DNA from: Sambucus nigra
Lineage: Eukaryota; Streptophyta; Magnoliopsida; Dipsacales; Adoxaceae
Assembly (NCBI GenBank): GCA_949130495.1
Contig: OX422222.1
Span: 274,464,109-274,528,108 of the forward strand
Reading direction: 5' to 3'
DNA length: 64,000 bases
Below are positions 1-10,383 of this stretch, one piece after another; positions within the stretch are counted from its first letter, which is position 1, and every line of letters begins with the position of its first letter. The notes under the pieces are model-generated. The model saw nothing but the letters and a program-made list of their open reading frames with translations, was not told the DNA's origin and did not search any database. A program made the translations under genes and the position numbers.

Positions 1-696
1 ATCTGATTTTTTCCGCATAAAATACACCTAAGTCATCCTTGTAAAATCATCAATAAAGGTAATGAAATATTTATCACCGGCATGAGAAGTGTTCTTCATT
101 GGTTCATACACATCGGTATGAACAAGCTCCAATGGTGCTTTAGCTCTCCATGCTCTCTCCTTTGTAAAAGGCTCTTGGTGGTGCTTTTCAAGAGCACATC
201 CTTCACAAACTCCATTTACTTCTTGGTTGTTTGGCAGCCCGTAAACCATGCTATTTTGATGCAAATTCTTCATGCTTTGAAAATTCAAGTGCACATATCT
301 TCTATGCCATAGCCATATGTCATCAACCACATTCTTTGAGTATCGAAAAGTGAGAGGAAAACTTCTATTCTTTTCCATCTTGATTTTTGCAACAACTTGG
401 CTTCTCCCCCCTTTATTAAAAATTATGCATGAGTCTTTTTCAAAGAGAATAGTGTACACATGTTCCGCAAGTGGCCCAGCACTTAACAAATTCTGCTCTA
501 AAATCGGAACTAGTAACACATCTCGGATATACTTTGTTCCTTTATCCGTCTCAATGGCTATAGTACCCTTGCCCTTTGTTTGGACTAAGGCACCATTACC
601 CATCTCTACTTGAGAATTAGAATAAGTATCCGTAGAGGTAAAAATATTTTGATCTCCGGTCATGTGATTACTACACCCACTATCAAGAAACCACAA
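1..696 (-). pseudogene. copia protease, gag-pre-integrase and integrase N-terminus
   Basis: The longest open stretch is 222 codons (28-696). It starts with the aspartic protease motif DSGCSNHM (residues 4-11), in the copia style where the catalytic triad is D-S-G. The gag-pre-integrase region follows, with the integrase zinc-binding HHCC module around residues 130-170 (His in LWHRRYVH, Cys in CEGCALEKHH). The integrase core then begins, with the first catalytic Asp in LVHTDV and the motif FIDDF near the end. A TAG where Trp is normally found (about 25-27) breaks the frame, and it reopens to the window edge. Domain identity is secure; the copy is a pseudogene. Confidence 0.88.
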
Positions 697-744
697 ATCA
701 TTTATTTTCTCCGATTCACTTTGACAAGAAAAAACATATATCCC

Positions 745-1713
745 TCACATTTTGTTATTTGGTGAAGTTAGCTTGTTGATTGTTCTTGGGCCGACATTCT
801 TTTTTAACATGCCCAAATTTCTTGCAATTGTGATATTGTGGCTTTCCTCGGAACCAACAATCTTTATCAATATGTCTACTTCACTTACAAATACTATACT
901 TTTGTTAATTAAAACTTCCACTACTTTCTCTTCTTTCAAAATTATTTATACCTCTTTCTCGAGTGTTTCTTCCTCTTCCTCTTCCATTTCTTCCATCTCT
1001 TTAAGATTCACCTTTGGGTTGATCAAAATATGGTTTATCCTCAACATTCAGCTTAGATGAAAGGCACTCTCAATAGATTTTTCAGAATGTCTACTCAACC
1101 TTTGCTCATATGTTTTAATGGAACCCATCAATTCTTCAACACTCAAAAAAACTATTTCGTTAGTTTCTTCAACAATGGCAACAATGGGGTCATACTTTTT
1201 CGGCAAACTAATCAAAAAAATTTCAATAATTCTTTGACCAGAAAGTTGTTTCTCGTATGTTTTCATTTGATTCACAACCTCCATTAATCTAGAGAAATAA
1301 TCTTTCAATATTTCCACATCCTTCATCTTCATATTCTCAAAATCTCTTCTTAAGGATAGAATTTTAATAGCCCTTATCTTCAAAGTACCTCTGAATTCTT
1401 TTTGTAAAATATCTCAAGCCTCCTTTGCTTTGTTTTCATTGATGATTCTTGAAAATACTGTTTCAACTAACCCCTGTTGGATTAGGCTTAGAGCTTTTGC
1501 ATCGTTCTTCTTGTGCTCCTTTAACTTTTGCTTTTGAGCTTCCGACAAAGCCGTGATATCCTCTGGTTCATCAAACCCATCTTCAATATACTCCCACAAA
1601 TCAAATGAAAGGAAAATAGTTTTCATTTTTACGGACCATAAATCATAGTTCTCTCCATCAAAAATTGGAATGAAGGGCTGTTGGGTACCCATTTCGTTGC
1701 TAGAACTTGCCAT
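745..1713 (-). pseudogene. copia gag (UBN2-type) with degenerate zinc knuckle
   Basis: The N-terminus (1414-1713) carries the DUF4219/UBN2 signature of copia Gag: a short start followed by FDGENYDLWSVKMKT and LWEYIEDGF. It continues in the same frame at 1048-1383 (LPKKYDPIVAIVEE, SVEELMGSIKTYEQR) after a TGA at about 1414-1416, where Trp is normally found. Near 780-830, in another frame, the zinc knuckle reads HNCKKFGHVKKEC, so the first Cys of CX2CX4HX4C is lost. The product would be the capsid/nucleocapsid protein of the virus-like particle. It has at least one nonsense codon, one frameshift and a damaged zinc knuckle. Confidence 0.85.
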
Positions 1714-1789
1714 AAATTTTCTGTCAATTTTCGTCGGATTTGTTTTTCGGCCAGTAAAGAAAATACACCCAGCTCTTGATCTGAACAGG

Positions 1790-1801
1790 GCTTTTATACC
1801 A
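1790..1801 (-). other. Primer binding site (degenerate, initiator Met tRNA type)
   Basis: On the minus strand this reads TGGTATAAAAGC, two mismatches from the plant initiator-tRNA-Met primer site TGGTATCAGAGC. It lies 3 nt inside the LTR, the expected place for first-strand priming. Confidence 0.7.
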
Positions 1802-1804
1802 CTT

Positions 1805-2103
1805 TGTTGGAGTTTAAATGAGTACTATATGGTTGTATTAGAAGAAGTGAAGAAGTGAAGAAGTGAAGAAAAAACAGGAGCTAAGTTGGAGAAGACAAAC
1901 TTGTTCTTAGAGAGAGAAGTGATGTTTTTATTTTTCAGCAGAGTACTACATAAAACATGGGTGATGGGATCCATTTATGTGCTCAGATTTTTCTACTAAC
2001 TAGACACATTAATTGCCCTACAAAGTAGGTACAACAACTAGACTTTAGGACCACTTAGGCACACATTAAAGGCATATTAATTATCCCTACAGCAACCCCT
2101 ACA
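1805..2103 (-). repeat. 5' LTR of copia element A
   Basis: A 299-bp segment bounded by TGT...ACA, next to the primer site on one side and foreign copia coding sequence on the other. It contains a short triplication of GAAGTGAAGAA (about 1850-1870). The second LTR is outside the window, so the limits rest on TG/CA ends, PBS spacing and the host-sequence boundary. Confidence 0.75.
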
Positions 2104-2104
2104 T

Positions 2105-2920
2105 CAGCTATGCATTAATTTTAACAAAGAGAAGTATGCATTGGATTTTCTTAAAAAATATAATATGTATAATTGTAAGACATATTGCACCCCCATGAAC
2201 ATGAACGAGGATATATCAATGGATGATGTTGTCGCAATGGATAATGAAAAGTTTTTGAGAGGCATGGTTAGTGGATTATTGTATCTGACCCACTCTCGCC
2301 CCGACATCATGTTCGCATTCGGTTTAGTCTAAATATTTTGGCATAATCCTTCAGTGCATCATCCTGGAGCAACAAAAGTGGATTCTTCTTTACATTCGGG
2401 CAACGAGCAATTATGGGACTATGTATAAACTTGTTTCTATCTTGAAATTATTTGGTTTTACTGATAGTGATTGGGCAGGTTCTATAGATGATAATAGAAG
2501 AAGTACAAACGAATTCATTTTTAGCCTTGGTTCGGGAGCTATTTCATAGAGTTCAAAGAAGCAAGATAGTGTTGCATTATCAAGTTATGACGCTGAATAC
2601 ATTGCGATTTTCATTCATCAATTGGCAAGCTATTTGGATGCAAAGGCTTTTGGAGGCCTTATACCAGGCTCAAAAGGAAACTATTGAAAATTATTGTGAT
2701 ACCAAGGCAACAATCTCCATGACAAAGAATTCAGTTTTCCATGAAAGAACGAAGCACATCGAGCTTCATCATCACTTCATTTCAGACATTGTTGCAGATG
2801 AATTTGTCGTGATGAAATACTGCCTAACGAATGATTAAGTTGCAGACAGATTTACAAAGGCACTGTCCTATTCGAAGTTTGTCAAATTTCGATCGTCGCT
2901 TGGTATTACTAGTTTTTTAT
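2105..2920 (+). pseudogene. Ty1/copia element B: end of RT and RNase H
   Basis: This is the C-terminal part of a plus-strand copia Pol. Motifs in order: NKEKYALDFLKKYNM and CTPMN (RT/RNase H linker), GLLYLTHSRPDIMFA, TDSDWAGSIDDRR-like (RNase H catalytic Asp, near 2470-2510), SSYDAEYIA (near 2580-2610), CDTKATISMTKN, HERTKHIELHHHFI, and the terminal FTKALSYSKF. At least three frames and an internal TAG are needed to follow it. RNase H would remove the RNA template during reverse transcription. The 5' portion was separated by insertion of element A, so these are two nested copia copies in opposite orientations. Confidence 0.88.
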
Positions 2921-2930
2921 TAAAGAGGAG
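2921..2930 (+). other. Polypurine tract of copia element B
   Basis: TAAAGAGGAG lies directly before a TGATGGATAT LTR-like start and just after the end of Pol, the expected place for the plus-strand primer. Confidence 0.6.
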
Positions 2931-3190
2931 TGATGGATATTGATTCATATATATCACTTTATTTGGTTTGAGTATCCATAATAATCAGTTCCTATGTTAG
3001 TGGTACATAGTTTGACTAGTTCAAATAAAGTTGTTAGCAAGTTTGTGAGTTGTTCTTGTATTCTAGTTTGCACGACTGTTGTGGGGAGGCCCATTGTGTG
3101 GTATTTTTCATCTATAAATAGGACTATGAACGCAACTATTGGAATATAAGCCAAAATAAAGAAAATTGTACATTTTATTCTAAACTATTT
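2931..3190 (+). repeat. 3' LTR of copia element B (right limit uncertain)
   Basis: Begins with TGATGGATATTG right after the polypurine tract and carries a TATA-like CTATAAATAG near 3112. No second LTR is visible, so the right end is a guess. Confidence 0.5.
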
Positions 3191-3472
3191 TATTAAAAAA
3201 ATTAACACTTTTATCTATAAGTACAAATAAAATACTAGAAAAATAGTTAAAACAATTGTTTTTGTAAAAAAATAGATTTTGTATTATATAGAACATTGTT
3301 TTAGTTTTTATAAAAAAAATTAAAAACAACAATTGAATTTAAAAAAAACAGAGTTTATATAAAGGGTTTATAAACATAGGGTTTTCTCTTATTTTTTTAT
3401 ATGTATTGCACAGACCTAGAAATTGCCATCCTCGCGAAACAAGTCAGTTCTTTACACTAACGTCCTCAACTG

Positions 3473-3480
3473 CCACGTGG
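3473..3480. promoter_or_regulatory. G-box (CCACGTGG)
   Basis: A perfect 8-bp palindrome containing CACGTG, the core bound by plant bZIP and bHLH factors and shared with ABA-response elements. It lies about 350 bp upstream of the TATA box of the small gene; a regulatory role is inferred from position only. Confidence 0.4.
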
Positions 3481-3829
3481 TTTTCAACTGGCTGATCCAA
3501 GTTGGTATTCTGAAAAGTGCGAAATGGAAGCTTTCAATACCGACGAACACCTCATACTTAACTTAAGGATAACGCACTTCCACCCATGCATTGACACATA
3601 GCACTTTTCTTTCCCACTGATGAAGTTATCGCATTGAAGCATCACCATATATGGTCCTACATATATGGTTCTCTCCCTACGCAGTTAATACCAAAAGTAA
3701 TAGGCGGCACTAACAGCTAAAAAGGATTCATGACCCTCAGATTTGGACTGGAGACTCAGTTTCAGCCAAATGATATACCCATGCAAATTTCATCCAATTA
3801 ACCCAATTTAAACCAAAAGCAACGCCCTC

Positions 3830-3836
3830 TATAAAT
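3830..3836 (+). promoter_or_regulatory. TATA box of the small gene
   Basis: TATAAAT about 127 bp upstream of the ATG at 3957, with a CT-rich leader between, as in plant core promoters. The transcription start would be expected near 3860. Confidence 0.55.
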
Positions 3837-3956
3837 TATGCAGTCATTGTTGTTGTTCATCCATATCCCTTCCCTTCATCTTCAAACGCACTATCTAGTC
3901 TCTAGTCTCATTTTTCCTTTATCTTTTCTCAGTCTCACAAATATAAAGAAGAAGAA

Positions 3957-4205
3957 ATGGCAAACTCTCGGATTACAAGGTTTGTTACCGAGGTTGCACC
4001 ACCGCAAATTGTGAGTGTAATGAGGCAGCGTGCATCAAAGATGTTAGATACAATTCATGAAGAGGAAAGAGAAGTTGTTTCATATGATTCCCACTCTTGC
4101 ATTTCAAAGGGTTTGCCTTCATATTCATGTTCTACCTCTGCTTCATCTTTGAGTACCACTCATTCTAACTACTTTCTCAGAAAATTTTCAGTATTTGGAA
4201 ATTAA
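3957..4205 (+). CDS. Small conserved-looking plant protein, function unknown (82 aa)
   Basis: A complete single-exon frame of 82 codons starting in good plant context (AGAAGAAATGGCA) and ending TAA. The N-terminus, with the run RFVTEVAPPQ, then VMRQRASKMLDTI and an acidic EEER stretch, resembles short uncharacterised plant proteins that share this opening. The middle is Ser/Thr-rich and low in complexity. The C-terminus has an aromatic NYFLRKFSVFGN motif. There is no signal peptide or membrane helix. It has its own TATA box and 5' leader, no in-frame damage, and lies in the only non-repetitive part of the window. No function is proposed; the family resemblance is from memory. Confidence 0.7.
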   Translation: MANSRITRFVTEVAPPQIVSVMRQRASKMLDTIHEEEREVVSYDSHSCISKGLPSYSCSTSASSLSTTHSNYFLRKFSVFGN

Positions 4206-5439
4206 ATGCCTACTTTAAGAGTATACGGTCATGACCTCGCTTATTTTCAGATGTGTGGAAGGATACTGGGGTTCATGACCAATACCCGCTTAAACAGATA
4301 AGAGTGTATAATTTGTACTTGAAAGGAGTATATACGATGCTATTGTATATTATGTTCCATTTATTCCTAAGTTATTATTGGATCACATTCTCAACAGAAA
4401 CACAAAATCCTATGCTATTGTATATCCTTCATGAACTCAATGCCCCCAGAATGGGTGACTTTCATTGATCCTTGAAAGTGGATCCTTAAAAGATAAAACC
4501 CAAAGTTTCGTTTCGAATAAGTTAGTAGTCATTTGGGGGATGTATAAGTCTCGTGTTCAACATCTTGAGCCACGTGTCTCACATATGGAAAGTGAATACA
4601 ACCACCATAAATAAGATGTGATATTGATCGTTTTTTATATTTACCAATCTCGAAAAACCAAAATTTGGAGTATTGTTCGCTATACTATGATCCATTGTAG
4701 TGCAAGGTTATTTTTTTTTTATTATTTTGCGGTCCGTGAACTGCTATTCAAGTCGATTTTGTAAGTGATATGACCCCAATTACCCACGGGTATGATCTCA
4801 GTACGAGTGAATGTATCCTATATCCCCTCTATATTATATACGGCTCTATCGTGTGCATAGTAGCTACAAAAATGAAACCGGTAGGCTATATTGAATCTTT
4901 TCTATCTCTATGCTCATGGTATATAGCAATCAATTTGGCTCGACGTTCCTCGTCTTCTTCCCTCCCTTTGCATTAAATGGTAGATCCCTTCATCAACTTG
5001 ATGCAATTTCTTCGGTAAAACAAACCCATGAATTAAAGGGTCAATGGGAATACAGAATGACACTCAAAGAGAGAAAGAGATCACACTCAATTTTAAGAAG
5101 CGCATAATGATTTACTATATTGGGATAAAAGGATATTTATGGGGAATGAGAAGGATCTAAAAGGGTGACATCATTGCCTTAAAAAGAAAAGTGCAATTAG
5201 GCTCATGTGATGTCACATGACCTAACAGCACCCCATTTACATCATATTCCTATAATGCCCCTTCCACTAGGCTTCCCATTAGCCCTATAATGCAAACAAC
5301 AAAACGTGACAAAAATAAAATGACTAAAAGTACTAAAAATTATTAAAATATCCTTAAATTTTCATCAATTTCCATCACTCTCCGCTCTATGAAAAGAGTT
5401 CGACCTTGAACTCAAAGGGGAACACTATCAGAATTAGGC
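4206..5439. other. Intergenic region without recognised features
   Basis: Short frames here lack recognisable motifs or codon structure. The first part presumably holds the 3' UTR of the small gene; no clear polyadenylation site stands out. From about 5380 the sequence grades into gypsy-derived DNA. Confidence 0.5.
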
Positions 5440-5906
5440 TCAACCGGGATGATCTTAGAAATCAATGATGGACCTCCTCCTCATCTATCTTCTCGTATGG
5501 TGGTTTCAAATCTTCAGTCACAAGAAGGGTCCTCTTCCTTACCTTCGGGCACTCAGCGACTCGGTGACCCACGACACCACAATTGAAACACTCCATAGCA
5601 ATAGTTGGTGCATTCGAGGCTTGAGGTAGGGCAACCGTCATAGAATTCGGTTGGGGAACTGGTGTGGAAGGAGTGTAGTGATAGGCCTCGACCTTGGTTG
5701 CATTCTCAAATGCCTTGGCGAAGGACGGTATCTCATACAACCCCAGGTCCTACAGAATATACGGATGGAGTCCGCTAATGTAACTCTTGATCCGCTGAGT
5801 CTCAGTCTCACCCAAACAAACCCGAGTGCAAAGAAAATGAAACTTCTCTATGTAGGTGGGGACTAAGGAGATGCTCGGCCTAAGGCCTGGACCTGAGTGC
5901 AGAGAT
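5440..5906 (-). pseudogene. Ty3/gypsy gag fragment with zinc knuckle
   Basis: On the minus strand a retrotransposon Gag tail can be followed: RIKSYISGLHPYI, then LYEIPSFAKAFENATKVEAY, a Pro/Gln-rich linker, and the zinc knuckle CFNCGVVGHRVAEC (CX2CX4HX4C complete). It ends with an acidic tail at 5462. An in-frame TAG lies near 5752 upstream of the open part. The piece corresponds to the C-terminal half of Gag. The N-terminal half and pol are absent, so it is a truncated relic. An LTR-like end (TGTAATACCC) begins at 5909, immediately upstream in this orientation. Confidence 0.75.
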
Positions 5907-7985
5907 CGTGTAATACCCTGTGTTTTCATAATAAATTATCTTTAATAGAATTTAATTTAATTATTTTATTTTTAATAGAATTGCATAATTAAACTGTCAA
6001 GTTTATATGATTCATTTATGCATAATGTGTTCACTCATAGAAAAACAAATTATATGTTAATTAAATTATTATTATGTGGTGATTAAACATAATAAAAGTG
6101 TGTAACTTATGAAGATATAGTTTGGGCGCCTTCTCGGAAGAATTGATAACTCACTTAAGTGTTTTAGACATCTAAAGTAGGGTCTAGGGCATAGGTATAC
6201 CCTTAGGGGAATTATTATGTCAATTTAGGTAGTGTTCCGGGATTATTTGGAGGCCCTAAAGTGAGGGTTTAAGTGTAATACGAGATTAGATGTTATAAGA
6301 TGATTATTACCAACCCAAGAGTCTATACTCATACATAAGAAAATAATTTAGCAACCCAACACCTCACTGGAGAAGATACCAAGGCTAGAGTAGGGACGAA
6401 TAGGAAGGATCTAAGAGAGGAGACTTCAATCATCAATTTAAGGAAATAATTCTCTTGTTAAATCAATTACAACTTATTTCTTAATTCATTTATACATTTT
6501 CTCATAACAAATCTGGATTGAATATTTTTGTTGATGGATTTGAACAATTAGAATGAATCTCTAGGATGTGTTAGAATACATCTAGAAATAATGGTGTTTA
6601 AGGATTAAATATTTTGGTAACAAATCTGGAATTGATGTCATGTTATTGAGGAAATTGATTATTAGCACTCGTGTGGTAGGATTACTACTTTGATAATGAA
6701 AATTCATGTGTTGATCCCTTCAAATTTGAGAATGTTTAGATGAAAATTATGAATCAAAATTGGGTGGGATGAACTATAGTGTTAAATTTAATTTCTAGGA
6801 TTTTGGGGGCACAATCTTCTATTAATTGGTTAGATTTTAATAGATAACGCATTTATAAATCATGAGGGGTTTATGATTATTGAAATTAAAATCGTTATGA
6901 CCTTGGAAAGAGAATTGGGTTTGGAACTACGAAAGTCATATAGAGAAAATGTAACAGTTCTGACTTTTGCCAGAATTTAAATCGATTCATCCTTCCAGGA
7001 GAATCGATTTGGCTCTAGAGGTGAATCGATTCGTCTCCTGGGATGAGGTCAGGTTGGGACTGAGAAAACGTTCAGGTGATTTTTACAAACTTAAGCGAGT
7101 ATGTGGGAGGCCATCCAAGTGAGTGGATAATTAATTAAAAATAGTTATGTGTCACCATTTACTATTTGGAGAAATTAATGATCAACTATATGTTTCATTC
7201 TTAAAGTAAGGATATTATCTGGAGATTGATGAGACTTATTGGGGATAATAATAGGGACCATTACCTATACATATTATGTGTTAAAATATGTATTTTTTAT
7301 TTGTGTGAACATATCCATGTTCGTGGACGACCTATTGGTTGGGATTACGTACGTCTCAGGATCGTAGCACGCGTCGCCACATGTTTGCTAGGCATTATGT
7401 TGGTCGTTATATGAGGTCCTACGTGATAACACCACTTAAGAGGAGGTAGGTGGGATAGCTAAAATCCATTATCATCATCGGGGGTATGGACTGTGCAATG
7501 GTCTAATGAGTAGGGATCGCCCTTATATGTGTTTATGATGTCCGTTTAAATGAGAGACTCCTCTGAACTTTTCGTTAGAGCATGAAGTAGAAACTAAAGG
7601 TAGATGCCTTCTGTGTCGTATATATGTAAGGTCATTTATAATTATAGAAATTAATTGAGAACAAATCCATGTGGTCTAATGATGTAGACAACTATCAACG
7701 ACCCAATACTATGTAAAATGCATAATGTGATGATATATGATTTCTTGTGGGTAGTATTGCAGGGGTTTCTCTTGTGACCAAAAGCATATGTGTAGATGGT
7801 AGCTTCAGTCTATGAAATGTGTTAGATTCCTTAAATATAATCTTATTAGTATAGATATTGTATTTCATAATTATAAAATGGGTTGATATGCGTATAGTAT
7901 TGCACTTAGATGAGGGATAAGATACATATTGCCTGCAAGCGGCAATGGGCGGTGTATAATATGAATTAACCGAATAATTCTATAT
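5907..7985. other. AT-rich region, probably a decayed gypsy LTR
   Basis: Starts at 5909 with TGTAATACCC, the end sequence typical of chromovirus-type LTRs, and has no coding capacity over 2 kb. No matching second copy or clean right end is visible, so LTR identity is inferred. It contains an inverted repeat around 6995-7041. Confidence 0.35.
6995..7041. repeat. Inverted repeat with AATCGATT cores
   Basis: The left arm CCAGGAGAATCGATT (6995-7009) is matched by the right arm AATCGATTCGTCTCCTGG (7024-7041) around a 14-nt loop. A third AATCGATTC copy lies just upstream at 6980-6988. Confidence 0.6.
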
Positions 7986-9130
7986 TGATTTGGTAACTGA
8001 ATTAACAAATGTTAGATACATTTCGACTGGTGGGGGCAGCCTTATAGTGGTGGAATTCTGTCACCACACTGGAGTAATGGGACCGATTGACTATTGACGA
8101 GTTCTGGGTCAAGTTTGAGGGGAAATATTTCCTATCCGCCATGAAATCAGAGATGAGGAGGAAGTTCATAGACTTTAAAAATGAGGGTCTCAATGTAGCA
8201 GAATATGAGGAGGAGTTTATTGCATTGTCTTATTTTGTTCGAGACTAGGTGAAAACCAAAGAAAAGTAAATGGAGAAGTTTGTGTGAAGGACAGCTTAGC
8301 ACATCAGGAAATCTTTATTGGGGAATCCGACTTCTACCACCTACACTCATATGGTGAATATCGCTTTGCTGCATTATTAGGATCATAGGTTGTTTAAAAA
8401 AAGTATGGGGTATAAGAGATCCAATTCAAACGTCGAACCAATAGGGTAAGACGAATGGCATTGATAGTTAGGGTACCCAATAGTTTAAGAGGTCATTGGA
8501 AGGTTATCAATATAAGAGGTACATGGGTTTCGATGATAGGAATAAGTAGGGATATGGCCAGCAGCAAAGAGGCTATCAGGTCTAGTGGCAGCAGGGTTGA
8601 GGTCAGTAGATGTTAGTTTTTGAGGAATAACTATGTTTGTATGGAGAAGGGTCATATAGAGAGGAAGTTCCCTCAAGGTAATCGGAGATCACAGGAAAAA
8701 GGAGGACAATGTGGATATCAGGCACCATAGGGGCAGCGTTAGGAGTTGCTACCCCCACTAGGGATTATAGTGACATCATTACCAACTCCAACCACCCCAC
8801 CTCAAGGGAAACAACCACAATTATAGTATGTCCGAGTGTAGCATATTTCACCAGGAGAAGGACCAACGCCAATATAGGTAGTGGAGGATATGTTCCTTAT
8901 TTTGGGGCATGCATGGCACATTTTATTTGACACTGGTGCATCACATTCATTTGTTAATTCTAGTTTTTCTCGTGAATCAAGGATGATCGATTTCGCATCT
9001 AAAATAGTATTTTTTATTGATTCACATGTGGGTAGAAAGGAACCTATACGTTCAGTGAGCAGAGTTTATATAAAGGGATTGAAATTGGGCGACTTAAGTT
9101 TGTGCCTGTCATTGTATGTTAGTGCCTTTA
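7986..9130 (+). pseudogene. Decayed Ty3/gypsy gag-protease fragment (Tekay-like)
   Basis: A single frame with many stops gives Gag motifs: FRLVGAAL.WWNSVTT, then IDEFWVKFEGKYF, MKSEMRRKFIDF, and NVAEYEEEF. These match in order the Gag of the intact Tekay-like element at 54650-55221 (QWWESITT, FWVRFDRKYF, VVEYEAEF). A zinc-knuckle remnant near 8630-8680 (VCMEKGHIERKFP) has lost Cys residues. The retropepsin motif FDTGASHSF follows at about 8928-8955. The frame dissolves near 9130 into an AT-rich stretch with a TATATATA run, before the LTR array starts. RT and beyond are missing. Confidence 0.78.
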
Positions 9131-9161
9131 TATATATAAGTATGTGTTGTAAATATACTTT

Positions 9162-9166
9162 GTGTG
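9162..9166. repeat. Left target site duplication of the array (GTGTG)
   Basis: GTGTG here is repeated at 23528-23532 immediately after the last LTR. Joining the flanks restores a continuous ...CTTTGTGTGTGTTGG... sequence, so the whole array derives from one integration event. Confidence 0.8.
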
Positions 9167-10383
9167 TGTAACACCTCGCCCGCCCGGGGAGAGCGAACGG
9201 AGCGCTAATGCGATAAAATAAATCCAAATCCACAAGTGACAAGGTATAGAGCATCTAAGTCCCACAACAAGAAAAGAGAAACTACAAATCTCAATCTCTT
9301 CAATTACAACAAGTCTCGCGAATAAATACAACATCTAATTCGAATAAAAATACAAATCTCCAAAGCTCTATACATCAAAATAATACATATCTTTCCCAAA
9401 TAATCCTCGCTAAAATCAATCTCCATAGAGCCCCAAAATCCGCGCTAACCTGCCCTAAAAGAAAATATGGGGAAGTACACAATACGACAGGAAAGATGCT
9501 CAACAAATATATGTTAGCGATGAATAAAACGTAACAACACGAGTACGAATATTCAAATCAAAATGTGAATCTCAAAGCATTTATCAATATAATTTCTCAA
9601 CAACACATCAATGGGTCACCAGACCTCACCCCATCCGCATATGCTTTATCAAGCCATAGCCCGGAAGGCAGGAATTTTGGCGGGTGCCCAACATCCGTGA
9701 CATATTAAAATCTCATGATAACGTGCTCAATTACAACATAATACCACATAAATCAACATAATTTCAAAAATTATTTTCCACATTTCAATGAATTTAACAA
9801 TTTGAAAATGAGTTCAATAATCACATGAATTCAAAGGGAATAACACTCGCGAGATTAAGGAGCATATTGTGTAAAACCTCATACCTCAAACCATGATGAG
9901 AAACCAATGATCACATCCTCAAGATTAACACAAAAGATCTACAAAAGCTCCTCTAAGAACCTCCAACAAAATAGCCCCAAGAACACCTTTAATCTAAGGT
10001 TGGAACTCACAAATCTCAAGGGCCAAAGTATAATTAAAAAGAAGAGGAATATAAAATATATTTGGTGCCAAAAGTATGTTAAAAGGCTTGCCCACGACTT
10101 CCTTTTATAATGCAAAGAAATGAAGAGTTGAAATCCAAAAGACTCCTTTAAATAAGGCAAAGAAATGAAGAGTTGGAAGTCAAAACAACTCCAAGAGTTA
10201 AAAATATTTAAAAATCATTTTAAAATCCGTTTTAACTCCCTTTTCGAAACCGTTTGAAATTCTCGCCTTTAAAAATAATAACCAACATATTTGAGCAATA
10301 AAAATAATTTTATCAAAAACTTTATTTTCCTCGATTTTCCAAAAATTAATTAAAATAGCCCAAAAATTATGCGGGTTGTTACA
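9167..10383 (-). repeat. Array LTR 1 (outer left; 3'-most in element orientation)
   Basis: 1217 bp, TGTAACACCTCG...GTTGTTACA. It is the only copy starting with CCTCG instead of CCCCG, and it lacks 15 bp near 10063 that most other copies have. It shares TTATGCGGG near its end with LTR 10, where other copies have TTACGCGGG. Confidence 0.92.
10101..10109 (-). promoter_or_regulatory. TATA box inside LTR 1 (present in all ten LTRs)
   Basis: The minus strand reads TATAAAAGG, about 274 bp from the U3 end. The same motif occurs in every LTR (for example 11566-11574 in LTR 2), so the array may hold ten parallel minus-strand promoters. Activity is inferred from sequence only. Confidence 0.6.

Larger units (their letters stand above)
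1..2103 (-). mobile_element. Ty1/copia retrotransposon A, 5' half, cut by the window edge
   Basis: Read on the minus strand the order is LTR (1805-2103), tRNA-type primer site, gag, zinc knuckle, protease, gag-pre-integrase and start of integrase, which is the Ty1/copia order. The RT, RNase H and 3' LTR lie beyond base 1. Several Trp codons have become stops, so the copy is not functional. The LTR end abuts the RNase H coding region of a plus-strand copia element, so this copy inserted into another copia element. The right target duplication should be TCAGC (2104-2108); its partner lies outside the window. Confidence 0.9.
3191..3950. other. AT-rich spacer and upstream region of the small gene
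   Basis: No coding signal. The first 250 bp are very AT-rich. From about 3420 the composition becomes more balanced and there is a palindromic G-box (CCACGTGG, 3473-3480). The last part is the proximal promoter and pyrimidine-rich 5' leader of the gene at 3957. Confidence 0.5.

Noticed and set aside
5462..5740. CCHC protein as part of an endogenous pararetrovirus
   Set aside because: No movement or coat protein signature nearby; the preceding sequence matches a gypsy Gag capsid tail.
9907..10160. Overlapping 67-77 codon frames on both strands in every array LTR
   Set aside because: Two frames on opposite strands of the same LTR segment, with no domain and low-complexity composition; they follow from array duplication, not coding constraint.
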